A DNA stretch of 64,000 bases from Actinomyces viscosus (GCF_900637975.1 NZ_LR134477.1:2666001-2730000); one strand, 5' to 3'. Counted from the stretch's first letter, positions 17,615 through 27,696 are shown. Translations and numbers: made by a program. Notes: a model not told the origin generated them from the sequence alone.

Positions 17615-19348
17615 TCAGGAGGGCGACTGTGCGGCCTGCTTGATGCGGCTGGTCAGCTCGGTGACCTGGTTGAAGGTGGAGCGCCGCTCGGCCATGAGGG
17701 TGCGGATCTTCTTGTCAGCGCTCATGACGGTGGTGTGGTCGCGCCCGCCGAACTCGCGACCGATCTTGGGCAGGGAGAGGTCGGTGAGCTCGCGGCACAG
17801 GTACATGGCGATGTGCCGGGCCGAGACCATGGTGCGCGAGCGGTTGGCCGAGCACAGGTCGTCGATGGTGATGCCGAAGTAGTCGGCGGTCTGCGCCATG
17901 ATGAGGGAGGTGGTGATCTCCTGGCCCTCGGGGTCGGAGATGATGTCCTTGAGGACCATCTCGGCCAGGGTCTGGTCGACGGGCTGCTTGTTGAGGGAGG
18001 CGAAGGCCGTCACGCGGATGAGCGCGCCCTCGAGCTCGCGGATGTTGGTGGTGATGCGCGAGGCGATGTACTCCAGGACGTCGAAGGGCAGGTCGAGGCC
18101 CTCGGCGGTGCCCTTGCGGGAGAGGATCGCGATGCGGGTCTCCAGGTCCGGGGGCTGGACGTCGGCCAGCAGGCCCCATTCGAAGCGGGAGCGCAGGCGC
18201 TCGTCGAGCCCGCCCAGGGCCTTGGGCGGCTGGTCGGAGGTGAGGACGACCTGCTTACCCGAGGAGTGCAGGGAGTTGAAGGTGTGGAAGAACTCCTCAA
18301 GGGTCGACTCCTTACCCTGGAGGAACTGGATGTCATCCACCAGGAGAATGTCGACCTCGCGGTAGCGGCGCTTGAAGCCCTCCATGCGTCCGTCGTCCTG
18401 GTTGCCGTCCCGCACGCAGGCGATGAAGTCGGAGACGAAGACCTCGGAGTTGACGTACTTGACGCGAATCCCCGGATTGAGGGTCTGGGAGTAGTGACCG
18501 ATGGCGTGCAGCAGGTGGGTCTTGCCCAGCCCGGAACCGCCGTAGATGAACAGGGGGTTGTAGGCGCGGGCCGGGGCCTCGGCGACGGCCAGGGCCGTGG
18601 CGTGGGCGAAGCGGTTGGATGAGCCGGTGACGTAGGTGTCGAAGGTGTAGCGCGGATTGAGCTGGGAGACGTCATGGGCCGCCGTCGGCGTGAGCAGCCC
18701 GGTGGAGCCCTGGGGGCCGGCGGTGCCGGGACTGTAGGCGCCGGGGAAGGCCGCCATGGCCGGAGCGGAGCCCGACGTCGGCGAGGGGGCCGATGCCGCG
18801 GAGGCCTGGGGCCGGGGCACCGGTGAGGAGGCGGGGGCCGGATAGGTCGCGGGGTCCCCGACCTGCTCGCCGTACGCGGGCGCGGTTGCAGGAGCGGTCG
18901 GGGACGGAGTCGGGGAGGGAACGGGGACGTCGCCGGGCGCCGCGGCTGGGGCGGACACGGGGGAAGGTCCCGACAGCACCGGCGAGGACTCCGGTGAGGG
19001 TGCCGGTGGGGCCGACAGGGGGGATGGTGCCGGTGAGACGGTGGCCAGGTTGACGGGCTCGGGGGCCACGGGCGGCATCGGTGCTCGCGATACCTCCGAG
19101 GAGGTGTCGACCGTGACCTCGATGGGCATGGGGCGTCCCCACACCTGGGTGACGGCGGCACTGATGGGACCGCGCGCCTGCTCGACGATGTCCTTGGCGA
19201 AGGCCGATCCGACGACGAGGACGAGGGTGCCGTCGACGTCGATGAGGTGGGTCATGCGAATCATGGACATCTTGCCCTGGCCCAGCTCTCCGGAGCTGGA
19301 GAGCACCTCGAGGGCGGAGAGCCATTTGGTGTTGGCGGCGTCGGGCAC
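17615..19348 (-). CDS. dnaA: chromosomal replication initiator DnaA
   Basis: A 577-residue initiator that binds DnaA boxes and opens oriC. Domain I ([28 protein letters not shown]) occupies about residues 1-85. Domain II is an unusually long Pro/Ala/Ser-rich linker of about 150 residues. The AAA+ domain begins at [21 protein letters not shown], with Walker [15 protein letters not shown] (about 272-285) and Walker [14 protein letters not shown]. Domain IV ends with [15 protein letters not shown], the box-binding signature. A GTG start at 19348 with AGGAG six bases upstream matches the family start; longer frames would read into oriC. Confidence 0.97.
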   Translation of the reverse strand: MPDAANTKWLSALEVLSSSGELGQGKMSMIRMTHLIDVDGTLVLVVGSAFAKDIVEQARGPISAAVTQVWGRPMPIEVTVDTSSEVSRAPMPPVAPEPVNLATVSPAPSPLSAPPAPSPESSPVLSGPSPVSAPAAAPGDVPVPSPTPSPTAPATAPAYGEQVGDPATYPAPASSPVPRPQASAASAPSPTSGSAPAMAAFPGAYSPGTAGPQGSTGLLTPTAAHDVSQLNPRYTFDTYVTGSSNRFAHATALAVAEAPARAYNPLFIYGGSGLGKTHLLHAIGHYSQTLNPGIRVKYVNSEVFVSDFIACVRDGNQDDGRMEGFKRRYREVDILLVDDIQFLQGKESTLEEFFHTFNSLHSSGKQVVLTSDQPPKALGGLDERLRSRFEWGLLADVQPPDLETRIAILSRKGTAEGLDLPFDVLEYIASRITTNIRELEGALIRVTAFASLNKQPVDQTLAEMVLKDIISDPEGQEITTSLIMAQTADYFGITIDDLCSANRSRTMVSARHIAMYLCRELTDLSLPKIGREFGGRDHTTVMSADKKIRTLMAERRSTFNQVTELTSRIKQAAQSPS

Positions 19349-19500
19349 GACGGACTCCTGATCGGCATGGTTGGTGAACCCGGTGACGGCAACCCGACCG
19401 GCGTCGGCCAGGGCACTGCGTCGATGATGACAGGGATGTGTGGACCTGGCGAACCGGACGGTCTTGGCCGGGCGTCCCATCATGCTGTCTCTCCACAGCC

Positions 19501-19775
19501 TTGTCCACATCTGGGGACAAGGCGAGCAATGACTCACAGGAGATGTTCAGAAAAAACTCTGGGATCGCCAGGTTTCACTGTCCTCGACCATGTGGCACGA
19601 GCCCGCGAAACGACAGAGGTGTAGCCATTGCGTAGTCATTCTCGGCGTGACTGAGAAGGTGCACACAGGTCAGTGAGTTATCCACATATTCGCAAGGCTG
19701 TGGACGGGCGGCTTCCCACAGACGTGGACACGGACGGGCTCGGTTGTGGATGACGTGTGGATGGGGTGTGGATAA
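19501..19775. other. chromosomal replication origin (oriC), DnaA-box cluster
   Basis: The dnaA-rpmH gap holds TTGTCCACA (19501-19509), a perfect TTATCCACA (19678-19686), TCATCCACA and CCATCCACA on the minus strand (19745-19753 and 19756-19764), and a perfect minus-strand TTATCCACA (19767-19775). An A-rich patch at about 19550 could be the unwinding element. The flanking genes diverge (dnaA leftward, rpmH rightward), as expected at an origin. Confidence 0.85.
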
Positions 19776-19955
19776 CGTCATCGGTCACAGTGGTCACAGT
19801 CGGCCGCATCCGTTTGACCGGCAAGGGGGCCAAACGTAGGCTGTTGCAGACGTTCGCGCGGAGTCAGGTCCCGATCCATGGGGCAGCCGCACGAGCGACA
19901 GTGCCGCGAGCCTCGCGATGCACTGTTCCGATCACCTCAAGCAGGAGTTAAGCCC

Positions 19956-20093
19956 GTGAGCAAGCGGACCTATCAGCCGAACAACCGTCGTCGTGCCAAG
20001 GTGCACGGCTTCCGTAAGCGCATGTCCACCCGCGCAGGTCGCGCTGTCCTCGCTTCGCGACGCCGCAAGGGTCGCGCTCGCCTCGCCGCCTGA
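19956..20093 (+). CDS. rpmH: 50S ribosomal protein L34
   Basis: A 45-residue, very basic ribosomal protein: [20 protein letters not shown] followed by the expected [20 protein letters not shown]. The start is GTG with CAGGAG upstream; a longer frame starting at 19878 is rejected because L34 always begins at this point. First gene of the rightward origin-proximal cluster. Confidence 0.98.
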   Translation: MSKRTYQPNNRRRAKVHGFRKRMSTRAGRAVLASRRRKGRARLAA

Positions 20094-20094
20094 G

Positions 20095-20475
20095 GTGCTC
20101 GGCGCGGCGCACCGATTAGCGCGGGGTGAGGACTTCACGACCGCGATTCGTCGAGGTACGCGTTGCGGGAACCGCAGGCTGGTTGTGCACTACCACGCCG
20201 GCGGGAGAGGGGATGACTCCCCGGCTCTCGTCGGCGTCGTCGTGCCCAAGAAGCAGATCCCGTTGGCGACCCACCGCAACCGTGTCAAGCGTCGCGTCAG
20301 AGCCCTCATGGCTCAGCGGGTCGATGCGCTCGAGCCGGGGGCCCGCGTCGTCGTACGCGGACTGGCCGGTGCCGACGGTGCCGACAGCAGCACCCTGGGC
20401 AAGGACCTGGATCGGCTTCTGAACCGGTGCCGTGAGCGTCACGCGGAGCATCAGGACCAAGGACGGCAGCGGTGA
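20095..20475 (+). CDS. rnpA: ribonuclease P protein component
   Basis: A 126-residue basic protein that assists the RNase P RNA in tRNA 5' maturation. It starts at GTG one base after the rpmH stop (MLGAAHRLARGEDFTTAIRRG), with the family signature ATHRNRVKRRVRAL in the middle. The rpmH-rnpA coupling is universal. A longer frame beginning inside rpmH is a shadow. Confidence 0.96.
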   Translation: MLGAAHRLARGEDFTTAIRRGTRCGNRRLVVHYHAGGRGDDSPALVGVVVPKKQIPLATHRNRVKRRVRALMAQRVDALEPGARVVVRGLAGADGADSSTLGKDLDRLLNRCRERHAEHQDQGRQR

Positions 20476-20497
20476 GTCGACCGGATACGAGTGAGCG

Positions 20498-20815
20498 ATG
20501 AGTCGATGGCTGACGCGAGTCCTTCTGGCTCCGGTGCGTCTCTACCAGCGCTTCGTCTCCCCGCTTCTGCCGGCGTCCTGCCGCTACTACCCGACCTGCT
20601 CGGCCTACGCCGTCACGGCGCTGGAGGTCCACGGTCCGGTCAAGGGCACGCTGCTGGCCGCCTGGCGTCTGCTGCGATGCAACCCGCTGACCCCCGGTGG
20701 AGTCGATCATGTTCCGGACAAGGGGCGATGGCGTTACGACCATCCCCGTGACGTTCCCCGGTTCATGGTTGCTTCACGGTCGACGAGCTCTGATCGACCC
20801 CGACGGACCGGCTGA
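20498..20815 (+). CDS. yidD: YidD membrane-insertion efficiency factor
   Basis: A 105-residue protein with the YidD pattern: a hydrophobic/amphipathic N-terminus [25 protein letters not shown], then [19 protein letters not shown] and [17 protein letters not shown]. It sits between rnpA and yidC, its usual place, and assists insertion of membrane proteins by YidC. The C-terminal 30 residues are basic and variable. Confidence 0.95.
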   Translation: MSRWLTRVLLAPVRLYQRFVSPLLPASCRYYPTCSAYAVTALEVHGPVKGTLLAAWRLLRCNPLTPGGVDHVPDKGRWRYDHPRDVPRFMVASRSTSSDRPRRTG

Positions 20816-20892
20816 TCCGACGCCGACTCAGACTCTGAGATCGCACTGATACCGCTCTTATCTCCCAAGAGAACCCCATACAAGGAGTACGG

Positions 20893-22104
20893 ATGGACAC
20901 GTTGTTGTGGCCCCTCAAGGTGGCCGTGGCCTGGGTCATGGTCACGATCCACAAGGCCCTGGTCCTCGTCGGTTTCCCCGACGGGCCGGGTGTCGCCTGG
21001 GTGCTGTCCATCATCGGTCTGACGATCGTGGTGCGGCTGCTCATCATGCCGCTGTTCGTCAAACAGATCCGGGCCTCTCGGGGGATGCAGCTCCTCCAGC
21101 CGGAGATGCAGGCGCTTCAGGCCAAGTACAAGGGCAAGAAGGACCCCGAGTCGCGCCAGCGCATGAACGAAGAGATGATGGCGCTCTACCGCAAGCACGG
21201 GACCAACCCCATGGCCTCCTGCCTGCCGATCCTGGTGCAGATGCCCATCTTCTTCGCCCTCTTCCGGGTGCTGGCCTCGCTGGGCGCCGTCGCGGGCGGC
21301 ACCTACGGGCGCCCCTCCATCGGTCCGCTGACGATGGAGCTGGCCAAGCAGGTCCAGGACTCCAGCGTCTTCGGAGCCAGCCTGTCCTCGTCCTTCATGA
21401 GCAGTGGCGACAACACGCAGGTCAAGATCGTCACGGTCGCCATGATCATCATCATGTCGGTGACGCAGTGGTACACCATGGCGCAGCTGACGATGAAGAA
21501 CATGTCCACGGAGTCCATGAACTCCGACAACCCCATGATCCGCTCCCAGCGGATGATGATGTACGTGATGCCGGTGATCTTCGCCGTCTCCGGCGTCAAC
21601 TTCCAGATCGGTGTGCTGGTCTACTGGGTGGTCTCCAACCTGTGGACCATGGGCCAGCAGTTCTTCATCATTCGCAACATGCCCGCGCCCGGCAGCGAGG
21701 CCGAGAAGAAGTACCGGGAGCGGGTCAATGCCAAGCGGGCGCGCAAGGGTCTGCCCTCCCTGGAGGAGGAGGAGCGAGCTGAGGCGGTCGCCAAGGCCGA
21801 GGCCGAGGGGCGGACCGGCGGTCAGCGGGTGCAGCCGGTGCGCAAGAGCCGGCAGAAGAAGTCCGGTGGCCAGAGTGACTCCCGTGGAGAGGCGCGCGCG
21901 GACGTCGTCGGCGACTCCGACGTCGAGCAGATCGAGGACGCGAGCGACTCCCAGGACACCGGATCCAAGAACTCGTCATCCTCCAAGAGCGGCGGCCTCA
22001 GCGATGAGGAGATCGCTCGACGTCGTTACGAGCGCCGAGCCCGCCAGCGCCGCGAGGCGGCGGCCCGGCGCAAGGCTCAGGCCAAGAAGAAGCGCAACCG
22101 CTGA
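20893..22104 (+). CDS. yidC: YidC/Oxa1-type membrane protein insertase
   Basis: A 403-residue insertase. The first membrane helix is near the start, followed by LLIMPLFVKQIRASRGMQLLQPEMQALQAKYKGKKDPESRQRMNEEMMALYRKHGTNPMASCLPILVQMPIFFALFRVL, the core Oxa1 motif. Further helices include MMMYVMPVIFAVSGVNFQIGVLVYWVVSNLWTMGQQ. The last 130 residues are highly charged and low-complexity, ending in a basic tail (RRKAQAKKKRNR) suited to ribosome contact. Start codon ATG with AAGGAG upstream. Part of the rpmH to rsmG cluster. Confidence 0.97.
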   Translation: MDTLLWPLKVAVAWVMVTIHKALVLVGFPDGPGVAWVLSIIGLTIVVRLLIMPLFVKQIRASRGMQLLQPEMQALQAKYKGKKDPESRQRMNEEMMALYRKHGTNPMASCLPILVQMPIFFALFRVLASLGAVAGGTYGRPSIGPLTMELAKQVQDSSVFGASLSSSFMSSGDNTQVKIVTVAMIIIMSVTQWYTMAQLTMKNMSTESMNSDNPMIRSQRMMMYVMPVIFAVSGVNFQIGVLVYWVVSNLWTMGQQFFIIRNMPAPGSEAEKKYRERVNAKRARKGLPSLEEEERAEAVAKAEAEGRTGGQRVQPVRKSRQKKSGGQSDSRGEARADVVGDSDVEQIEDASDSQDTGSKNSSSSKSGGLSDEEIARRRYERRARQRREAAARRKAQAKKKRNR

Positions 22105-22157
22105 GACCTGCTCAGCGGTGAGACAACCCGGTTCCCATCACAGATACGGATGACATC

Positions 22158-22787
22158 ATGAGCGAGCAGCACAGTAATGACTCCTCCCACCAGTCCGCAG
22201 GCAAGCCTGTGAGCAACACCGTCTCGCGCCTCGAGGAGGAGGGTGAGATCGGTGCCGACTACCTCGAGGAGCTCCTCGACATCGCCGATCTGGGCGGCGA
22301 CATCGACATCGACATCGACCACGGGCGCGCCTCGATCGCCGTGGTCGCCTCCGAGGAGGGCGACGAGCGTGAGCTCGCTGATCTTGTCGGACGCGACGGA
22401 GAGGTTCTTGAGGCCGTTCAGGAGCTGACCCGCCTCGCGGTCCAGGCGCGCACCGGCAACCGCTCCCGGCTCATGCTCGACATTAACGGCTACCGCGCCG
22501 ATCGTCGGACCGAGCTCACCAAGGTCGCCCAGGAGGCCGTCACCAAGGTACTCACGACCGGGGAGTCCGTCAGCCTGGAGCCGATGAACCCCTTCGAGCG
22601 CAAGGTGTGCCACGACGTCGTTGCCTCCGCCGGCCTGGTCTCGGAGTCCGAGGGCGCTGAGCCGCACCGCTACGTCGTGGTCCTGCCGGCCGACGAGGTG
22701 GAGGACGACGGCATCGATGAGGTTGAGGCTGTTGAGGAGACCGAGGACACCGGTGCGGAGCTGGTCGAGGAGCGGTCCGAGGCATGA
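22158..22787 (+). CDS. Jag/KhpB-type RNA-binding protein (KH and R3H domains)
   Basis: A 209-residue protein. The N-terminal linker is followed by a KH-like domain (about 60-125, ELADLVGRDGEVLEAVQELTRLAV) and an R3H domain (about 125-180, DINGYRADRRTELTKVAQEAVTKV then EPMNPFERKVCHDVVA). The C-terminal 25 residues are very acidic. The gene follows yidC as in most Gram-positive bacteria and overlaps rsmG by four bases. Related proteins bind RNA and influence cell-wall growth. Confidence 0.93.
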   Translation: MSEQHSNDSSHQSAGKPVSNTVSRLEEEGEIGADYLEELLDIADLGGDIDIDIDHGRASIAVVASEEGDERELADLVGRDGEVLEAVQELTRLAVQARTGNRSRLMLDINGYRADRRTELTKVAQEAVTKVLTTGESVSLEPMNPFERKVCHDVVASAGLVSESEGAEPHRYVVVLPADEVEDDGIDEVEAVEETEDTGAELVEERSEA

Positions 22788-23428
22788 GTGAGGAGCAGCG
22801 GGCCCAGGTGGAGGAGCCGACGCCGGAGATGCGGGAGATCTTCGGGGTCTCCTTCTCCGCGGCGGAGCACTTCGCGCAGATGCTCGCTGAGGAGGGTGAG
22901 CTGCGCGGCCTCGTGGGGCCGCGCGAGCTTCCTCGCCTGTGGAGCCGGCACATCGTCAACTCGGCCGCCGTGGTCCCCTTCCTGCCGGCTCGGGGAAGTG
23001 TGGCCGACGTCGGCTCCGGGGCCGGTTTTCCTGGTGTGGTGGTTGCGCTGCTGCGACCCGACCTCGAGGTGACGCTCATAGAGACGATGGAGCGCCGCAC
23101 GCAGTGGCTCTCCGACGTCGTCGAGGAGTTGGACCTGGACAATGTGACCATTCGACGGGCGCGGGCCGAGGAGATCAAGGACCGCTATGACGTGGTCACG
23201 GCCCGCGCGGTGGCGAACCTGTCCAAGCTCGTGAGGCTGACGGTACCGCTGCTGCGGCCGGGAGGTGCGCTGCTCGCGCTCAAGGGGATGCGGGCACAGG
23301 CCGAGGTCGACGACGCCAAGTACGTGATTAAAAAAGCTAAATTATCAGTCGCCGTGGTTCATGAGGTTGTTACTCCCGGCGACGAAACGACTGCTGTGGT
23401 TGAGATTCGCCGCCCGAAGAACCGGTGA
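22784..23428 (+). CDS. rsmG: 16S rRNA (guanine-N7)-methyltransferase G
   Basis: A 214-residue SAM-dependent methyltransferase acting on G527 of 16S rRNA. It has FGVSFSAAEHFAQMLAEEGELRGLVGPRELPRLWSRHIVNSAAV, the SAM loop VADVGSGAGFPGVV, and VTARAVANLSKLVRLTVPLLRPGGALLALKG. The ATG overlaps the jag stop. The last 40 codons (from about 23,320) are more A/T-rich than the rest. Confidence 0.96.
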   Translation: MSEEQRAQVEEPTPEMREIFGVSFSAAEHFAQMLAEEGELRGLVGPRELPRLWSRHIVNSAAVVPFLPARGSVADVGSGAGFPGVVVALLRPDLEVTLIETMERRTQWLSDVVEELDLDNVTIRRARAEEIKDRYDVVTARAVANLSKLVRLTVPLLRPGGALLALKGMRAQAEVDDAKYVIKKAKLSVAVVHEVVTPGDETTAVVEIRRPKNR

Positions 23429-23535
23429 GATACGGCGCGCGTTCGGTGTAACGCGTAAGGATCGACCTGCTCGCGTAGACTCGTAACTGCCCGACTGGCT
23501 CGGGCCGTTGGATCGTCGTCCGAGGAGAAGCAGGT

Positions 23536-24438
23536 TTGTCCGGATCGTCTATCTTCGATCAGCTCCAGGCCGAGCACCTCGCCCTAGACGAGGTAGCGGG
23601 TGGAGAGTTCCCACATCCCGAGCGAACCCGCGTCATCGCGGTCGCCAATCAAAAAGGCGGTGTCGGAAAGACATCGACCGCCGTCAATCTTGCCGCGGCC
23701 TTGGCCGAGGGCGGACTGCATGTGCTCCTCATCGACGCCGACTCGCAGGGCAATGCCTCGACGGCACTGGGGGTTGAGCACGATGACGACAACGCCTCCA
23801 TCTACGACGTCCTCGTCGATGGGACGCCTATCAAGGATGTCGTGGCCAAGACCCGTTTCTGCGAGACCCTGTGGTGCGTGCCGGCGACGATTGATGTGGC
23901 CGCTGTCGAGATCGAGCTCATCTCCACCGCAGAGCGGGAGTCACGTCTGCGACGTGCGCTGGTGGACTACCTGGTTTCACGTGAAACGGATGGGCACGAG
24001 CCACTCGACTACGTCATCATCGACTGCCCGCCGAGCCTCGGCATTATGACGATCAACGCCTTTGTCGCCGCCGACGAGGTCCTCATTCCGATGCAGGCGG
24101 AGTACTACGCCCTTGAGGGACTGGCCCTGCTGACGCGTTCCATCGATCGGATCGCGCGTATTCACAATCCGGGCCTGGGTGTCTCGATGATTGTGCTCAC
24201 CATGTTTGACGGGCGTACCACCCTGGCTCGTGAGGTGGAGTCCGAGGTTCGTTCCTACTTCCCTGATGCAACGCTGGACACGAAGGTCCCGCGTTCAATC
24301 CGTGTCGCCGAGGCCCCCTCCTTCGGCGCTCCTGTGGTGTTCTGGGATCCCCGGTCCACCGGCGCAATTGCGTATAAGAAAATGGCTCGTGAGGTCGCTC
24401 TGCGGGGCGCTCCCCGAATTGAAGGCGAGGAAGCCTAA
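23536..24438 (+). CDS. parA: chromosome-partitioning ATPase ParA
   Basis: A 300-residue deviant Walker ATPase that moves ParB-parS complexes on the nucleoid. The signature [40 protein letters not shown] lies at about residues 37-76, and [11 protein letters not shown] is Walker B. The start codon is TTG, with AGGAG about 9 bases upstream. The gene contains a parS site at 23974-23987, read as V-S-R-E-T. The stop overlaps the parB start (TAATG), so the pair is translationally coupled. Confidence 0.96.
   Translation: MSGSSIFDQLQAEHLALDEVAGGEFPHPERTRVIAVANQKGGVGKTSTAVNLAAALAEGGLHVLLIDADSQGNASTALGVEHDDDNASIYDVLVDGTPIKDVVAKTRFCETLWCVPATIDVAAVEIELISTAERESRLRRALVDYLVSRETDGHEPLDYVIIDCPPSLGIMTINAFVAADEVLIPMQAEYYALEGLALLTRSIDRIARIHNPGLGVSMIVLTMFDGRTTLAREVESEVRSYFPDATLDTKVPRSIRVAEAPSFGAPVVFWDPRSTGAIAYKKMAREVALRGAPRIEGEEA
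23974..23987. promoter_or_regulatory. parS site 1 (inside parA)
   Basis: Exact GTTTCACGTGAAAC palindrome, the ParB-binding core. Confidence 0.95.
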
Positions 24439-26075
24439 TGGCTCAGAAACGGCGTGGACTTGGACGGGGTCTGCAGGCGCTGATTCCAGAGGCGCAGAAG
24501 GAGAAGGTATCTGCGTCCCGTCCTTCTGACGTGTTCTTTCCTGACTCACGGAAGGCAGACGTCCAGGACCACGAGGACACGGCCTCGCAGGTTGAGCATG
24601 CAGACGCGGAGCCCGAGCCGGAGGCTCGCAGTACTCGCGATCTGACCGCCACCCTCTTGGCTCCCTCCCAGCGGAAGCGGGGATCCAAGAGCCGCTCAAC
24701 ACGCTCGACGTCATCCAGGACGCAGGACACGAGCAAGCAGAACGCCTCTGTTTCACGTGAAACCACGCCGGATTCTTCTTCCACAACGAAGACGACCGAG
24801 AAGAAGGCTGGAAAGGCGTCGTCGTCTGCTACCTCGACCAAGAAGAGCACTCGATCGGCGTCTCAGTCAACTCGGAAGCGCTCGACGAAGAAGACATCGG
24901 AGACGACATCGAGCAGCTCCCAGATGGCCGAGGAAGCGAAAGCGGACGAGCAGTCGCTGCAGCCGGAGGCTGTTGAGACGGTATCTGCGGCTGTCGAGGA
25001 ATCCTCTCGTGAGGATGCGGCGGCGGTCGACAGCCCCGCTGTGGAGAGCGCCGCAGAGCCAGTGCCGACGTCGGACGATTCGGCGGTTTCACGTGACACG
25101 GAGGAGGAGCAGTCCGAAGCCGTCGATGATCGACCTTCGCACTCCGAGGCTGAACAGTCCGTCGACGGTTCGGCGTCGTCTGAGGTTCACGATGAGACCG
25201 ATGACGCCGACGACGCGGAAGCTGATGCTCCCGATCTGGTGCCGGTTCCCGGTGCGCATTTCGCTGAGATTCCGGTCGGACTGATTCACCCGAATCCTCG
25301 CCAGCCCCGCCAGGTGTTCGATGAGGACGATATCTCCGAGTTGGCGGCCTCGATCGCGGAGGTGGGCCTGCTGCAGCCGATTGTGGTGCGCCAGGTGCCT
25401 ACGTCACCGGGAGAGGAGCTGCGTTATGAGCTCATTATGGGTGAGCGTCGTCTACGTGCTTCCAAGGAAGCCGGGCTGGAGACGATTCCCGCAGTAGTCC
25501 GGGATACCGACGACGTCGACATGCTGCGCGATGCACTCCTGGAGAACCTGCACCGCGTCCAGCTCAATCCCCTTGAAGAGGCTGCGGCCTACCAGCAGCT
25601 GCTTGAGGACTTTCAGTGCACCCACGCGGAACTGTCCGAGCGGATCGCCCGGTCGCGCTCACAGATCTCGAACACGCTGCGCCTCATGAAGCTTCCGCCG
25701 CTGGTACAGCGCAGACTCGCAGCGAATGTCATCTCCGCCGGCCACGCCCGCGCACTGCTGGGGCTTCCTAATGCCGCAGAGATGGAGCGACTCGCTCAGC
25801 GTGTCGTGGCAGAGGGCCTTTCGGTCCGGGCAACGGAAGAACTCGTAGCTCTTCACGAGGATCCTGAGCCCGGATCGGATCAACCGAAGGTGCTGCGGGC
25901 TCGCAGCACTCCTCTCCCGGCCCTCTCGACGCGCCTGTCCGATGCCTTCGATACTCGCGTGAAGGTGACACGTGGAGCGAAGAAGGGGCGCATCACCATT
26001 GAGTTCGCCGGAGATGAGGATCTTGCTCGTATCGTCGGCGCACTGGCGCCGGGGACGTCGCTCGATGAGGAGTAG
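24438..26075 (+). CDS. parB: chromosome-partitioning CTPase ParB
   Basis: A 545-residue parS-binding protein, far longer than the usual 280-350. The ParA-contacting N-terminus [14 protein letters not shown] is intact. Residues about 20-270 are a Ser/Thr/Lys-rich then acidic low-complexity linker. The CTP-binding core starts at [33 protein letters not shown] (about 273) with the GERRLRAS motif (about 334), and the helix-turn-helix [17 protein letters not shown] is at about 402. A dimerisation domain ends the protein. Two parS sequences lie inside the linker-coding part. The gene ends just before a strong terminator. Confidence 0.96.
   Translation: MAQKRRGLGRGLQALIPEAQKEKVSASRPSDVFFPDSRKADVQDHEDTASQVEHADAEPEPEARSTRDLTATLLAPSQRKRGSKSRSTRSTSSRTQDTSKQNASVSRETTPDSSSTTKTTEKKAGKASSSATSTKKSTRSASQSTRKRSTKKTSETTSSSSQMAEEAKADEQSLQPEAVETVSAAVEESSREDAAAVDSPAVESAAEPVPTSDDSAVSRDTEEEQSEAVDDRPSHSEAEQSVDGSASSEVHDETDDADDAEADAPDLVPVPGAHFAEIPVGLIHPNPRQPRQVFDEDDISELAASIAEVGLLQPIVVRQVPTSPGEELRYELIMGERRLRASKEAGLETIPAVVRDTDDVDMLRDALLENLHRVQLNPLEEAAAYQQLLEDFQCTHAELSERIARSRSQISNTLRLMKLPPLVQRRLAANVISAGHARALLGLPNAAEMERLAQRVVAEGLSVRATEELVALHEDPEPGSDQPKVLRARSTPLPALSTRLSDAFDTRVKVTRGAKKGRITIEFAGDEDLARIVGALAPGTSLDEE
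24750..24763. promoter_or_regulatory. parS site 2 (inside parB)
   Basis: Exact GTTTCACGTGAAAC core, read in frame as V-S-R-E-T within the ParB linker. Confidence 0.95.
25086..25099. promoter_or_regulatory. parS-like site 3 (inside parB)
   Basis: GTTTCACGTGACAC, one mismatch from the core. Read in frame as V-S-R-D-T, so the mismatch changes Glu to Asp relative to sites 1 and 2. Confidence 0.7.
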
Positions 26076-26097
26076 TCGACGTCGAGTGTAGAACAGT

Positions 26098-26130
26098 GTG
26101 GGGCCGAGACAGTATCTGTCTCGGCCCCAC
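26098..26130 (+). terminator. strong terminator after parB
   Basis: A perfect 15-bp stem (26098-26112 with 26116-26130) and 3-base loop, followed by a T-rich stretch (TTCTTGTTGT). It closes the rpmH-parB cluster. Confidence 0.9.
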
Positions 26131-26204
26131 TTCTTGTTGTCATGAGACGGCATCTGTTCCCGTGCCGTTGGACATGCTGCAGATGCTGGTCGGAATAAAG
26201 GTGT

Positions 26205-26218
26205 GTTTCACGTGAAAC
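26205..26218. promoter_or_regulatory. parS site 4
   Basis: Exact GTTTCACGTGAAAC core with T before it, 130 bases after parB. Confidence 0.95.
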
Positions 26219-26823
26219 CGCGGGGGCATACGTTCTGATGTTCGCGCGTGAGCCGTGAGCGGCTTAGGAGCGCTCCGGAGATCGTTGGCAGCCAGATGGA
26301 GTGTGCATCCGCATGCGGTGCTGACTCGATGGAGTGAGGGTGGCACGTCGACGGATGATGCGGCCGCATGTCGAAGACTGTTTCTGCGAAATCGGAGAAG
26401 TGATCGGTGGTGAGTCCACGTGACGCCCTCACGATATGAGCAGCATCCTTGGCTTCAGAAGGAAGTTGGTAGCTGTAGGCCTCATGGTGTAATCGAGTGC
26501 GCAAGAGAGGCGACTGTACGTGTCACGTGGGGCTTCACGGTCGCGCTAGTAGTGGCTTGAACAAAGCTTTCTGGTGAGGACGAGGTGCTCTCTTGGGGTA
26601 GGGGTGACCTGTCTTCATCTTGCAGTAGGCGGTGATCGAGTGTGGGTGGAGCGCGAGGATCGTTCCGCAGCGTCCCTTCCTGTGTCACGCTGTTCCTTCC
26701 TTCCCCAAGAGACTCGGCGGCCTAGTGAGTCGACTGCCGGCGCTTCTGAACCGTGCTGCAGACGACTCGATACGAAGATGACGATATAGAAGCCGGAGTA
26801 CTTGAAGTGCCGCCAGCGCCGTT

Positions 26824-26837
26824 GTTTCACGTGAAAC
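26824..26837. promoter_or_regulatory. parS site 5
   Basis: Exact GTTTCACGTGAAAC core preceded by T. Confidence 0.95.
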
Positions 26838-27043
26838 CGGTATCGGGCTTGCTCTCGCTATCAGGAGACAGGAGCTCTTGTTGAGAAGCTGAGAATGCAG
26901 ACGAGGAGACACGGTGAGGTGAGGCGGCGCCGCCTGGATGACGTGAGCTCCCGACTCAATCGGCTTCGATTGCATATTTAGTAGCCGACCGGCGCTGCAT
27001 CCATGGGTCGACGTTCTCCGGAAGGCGTCTTCGAGAAAGCCAG

Positions 27044-27057
27044 GTTTCACGTGAAAC
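27044..27057. promoter_or_regulatory. parS site 6
   Basis: Exact GTTTCACGTGAAAC core followed by A, 220 bases from site 5. Confidence 0.95.
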
Positions 27058-27346
27058 ACGGGGCATTCCGGGTATCGGGGACATCAACTGGAGCGTCGAG
27101 TCGAGCGGGAGGTGGAGCTCAAAGCAAGGTCCCTACCCCTGGAGTCGTGCGTCTCGGTGCTGTGGTAACTGGTTGTCGTGAGGGAGGAGTTATGAACAGC
27201 AGGGCGGAGGAGGCGAGAGCACCGTCGTACGGTCCAATCACTCACTGTGCCCACCCACCAGCTGAACGCGACGTGGTTTCCACGAAGCTAGCCACGCTGT
27301 ACCTTCTGCGGCTCACCTCCATCAAGAGGATCGGCCATGGACTGCG

Positions 27347-27360
27347 ATTTCACGTGAAAC
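27347..27360. promoter_or_regulatory. parS-like site 7
   Basis: ATTTCACGTGAAAC, one outer mismatch. It is followed by GTCAGGCG, a flank shared with site 10. Confidence 0.8.
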
Positions 27361-27682
27361 GTCAGGCGGTATGTCATTAACGGCGATGAGAACAAGCGAC
27401 ACATGATCGGCTATCTCCTGTGATGCGTTTCGCCCGAAACCGGTTTATCTCATGTCGGTGTGCTGCCGAGGGTGCAGGAGAAGGCCCCTACCCCTTCCTC
27501 CTCGGCTGGTCTGCCGTCATCACCGCTTGATGTGGAGGAGGGGCGGACGACACTGTGTCTTGTCGAAGCGCCAACAGCCCCGACGCTTCGGGGCTAGGTG
27601 AGAGTGAAGGATACCGAACCGACGTCCGCCAGAAAGGTTTGAGGATAAAAGTCCGATGAGAATGTTGATGGGGTCAACGTCG

Positions 27683-27696
27683 GTTTCACGTGAAAC
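27683..27696. promoter_or_regulatory. parS site 8
   Basis: Exact GTTTCACGTGAAAC core, preceded by TCAACGTCG, a flank shared with site 11. Confidence 0.95.

Noticed and set aside
27424..27445. GCGTTTCGCCCGAAAC as a further parS site
   Set aside because: The central CACGTG is replaced by CGCCCG, so ParB binding is unlikely; probably chance or a decayed copy.
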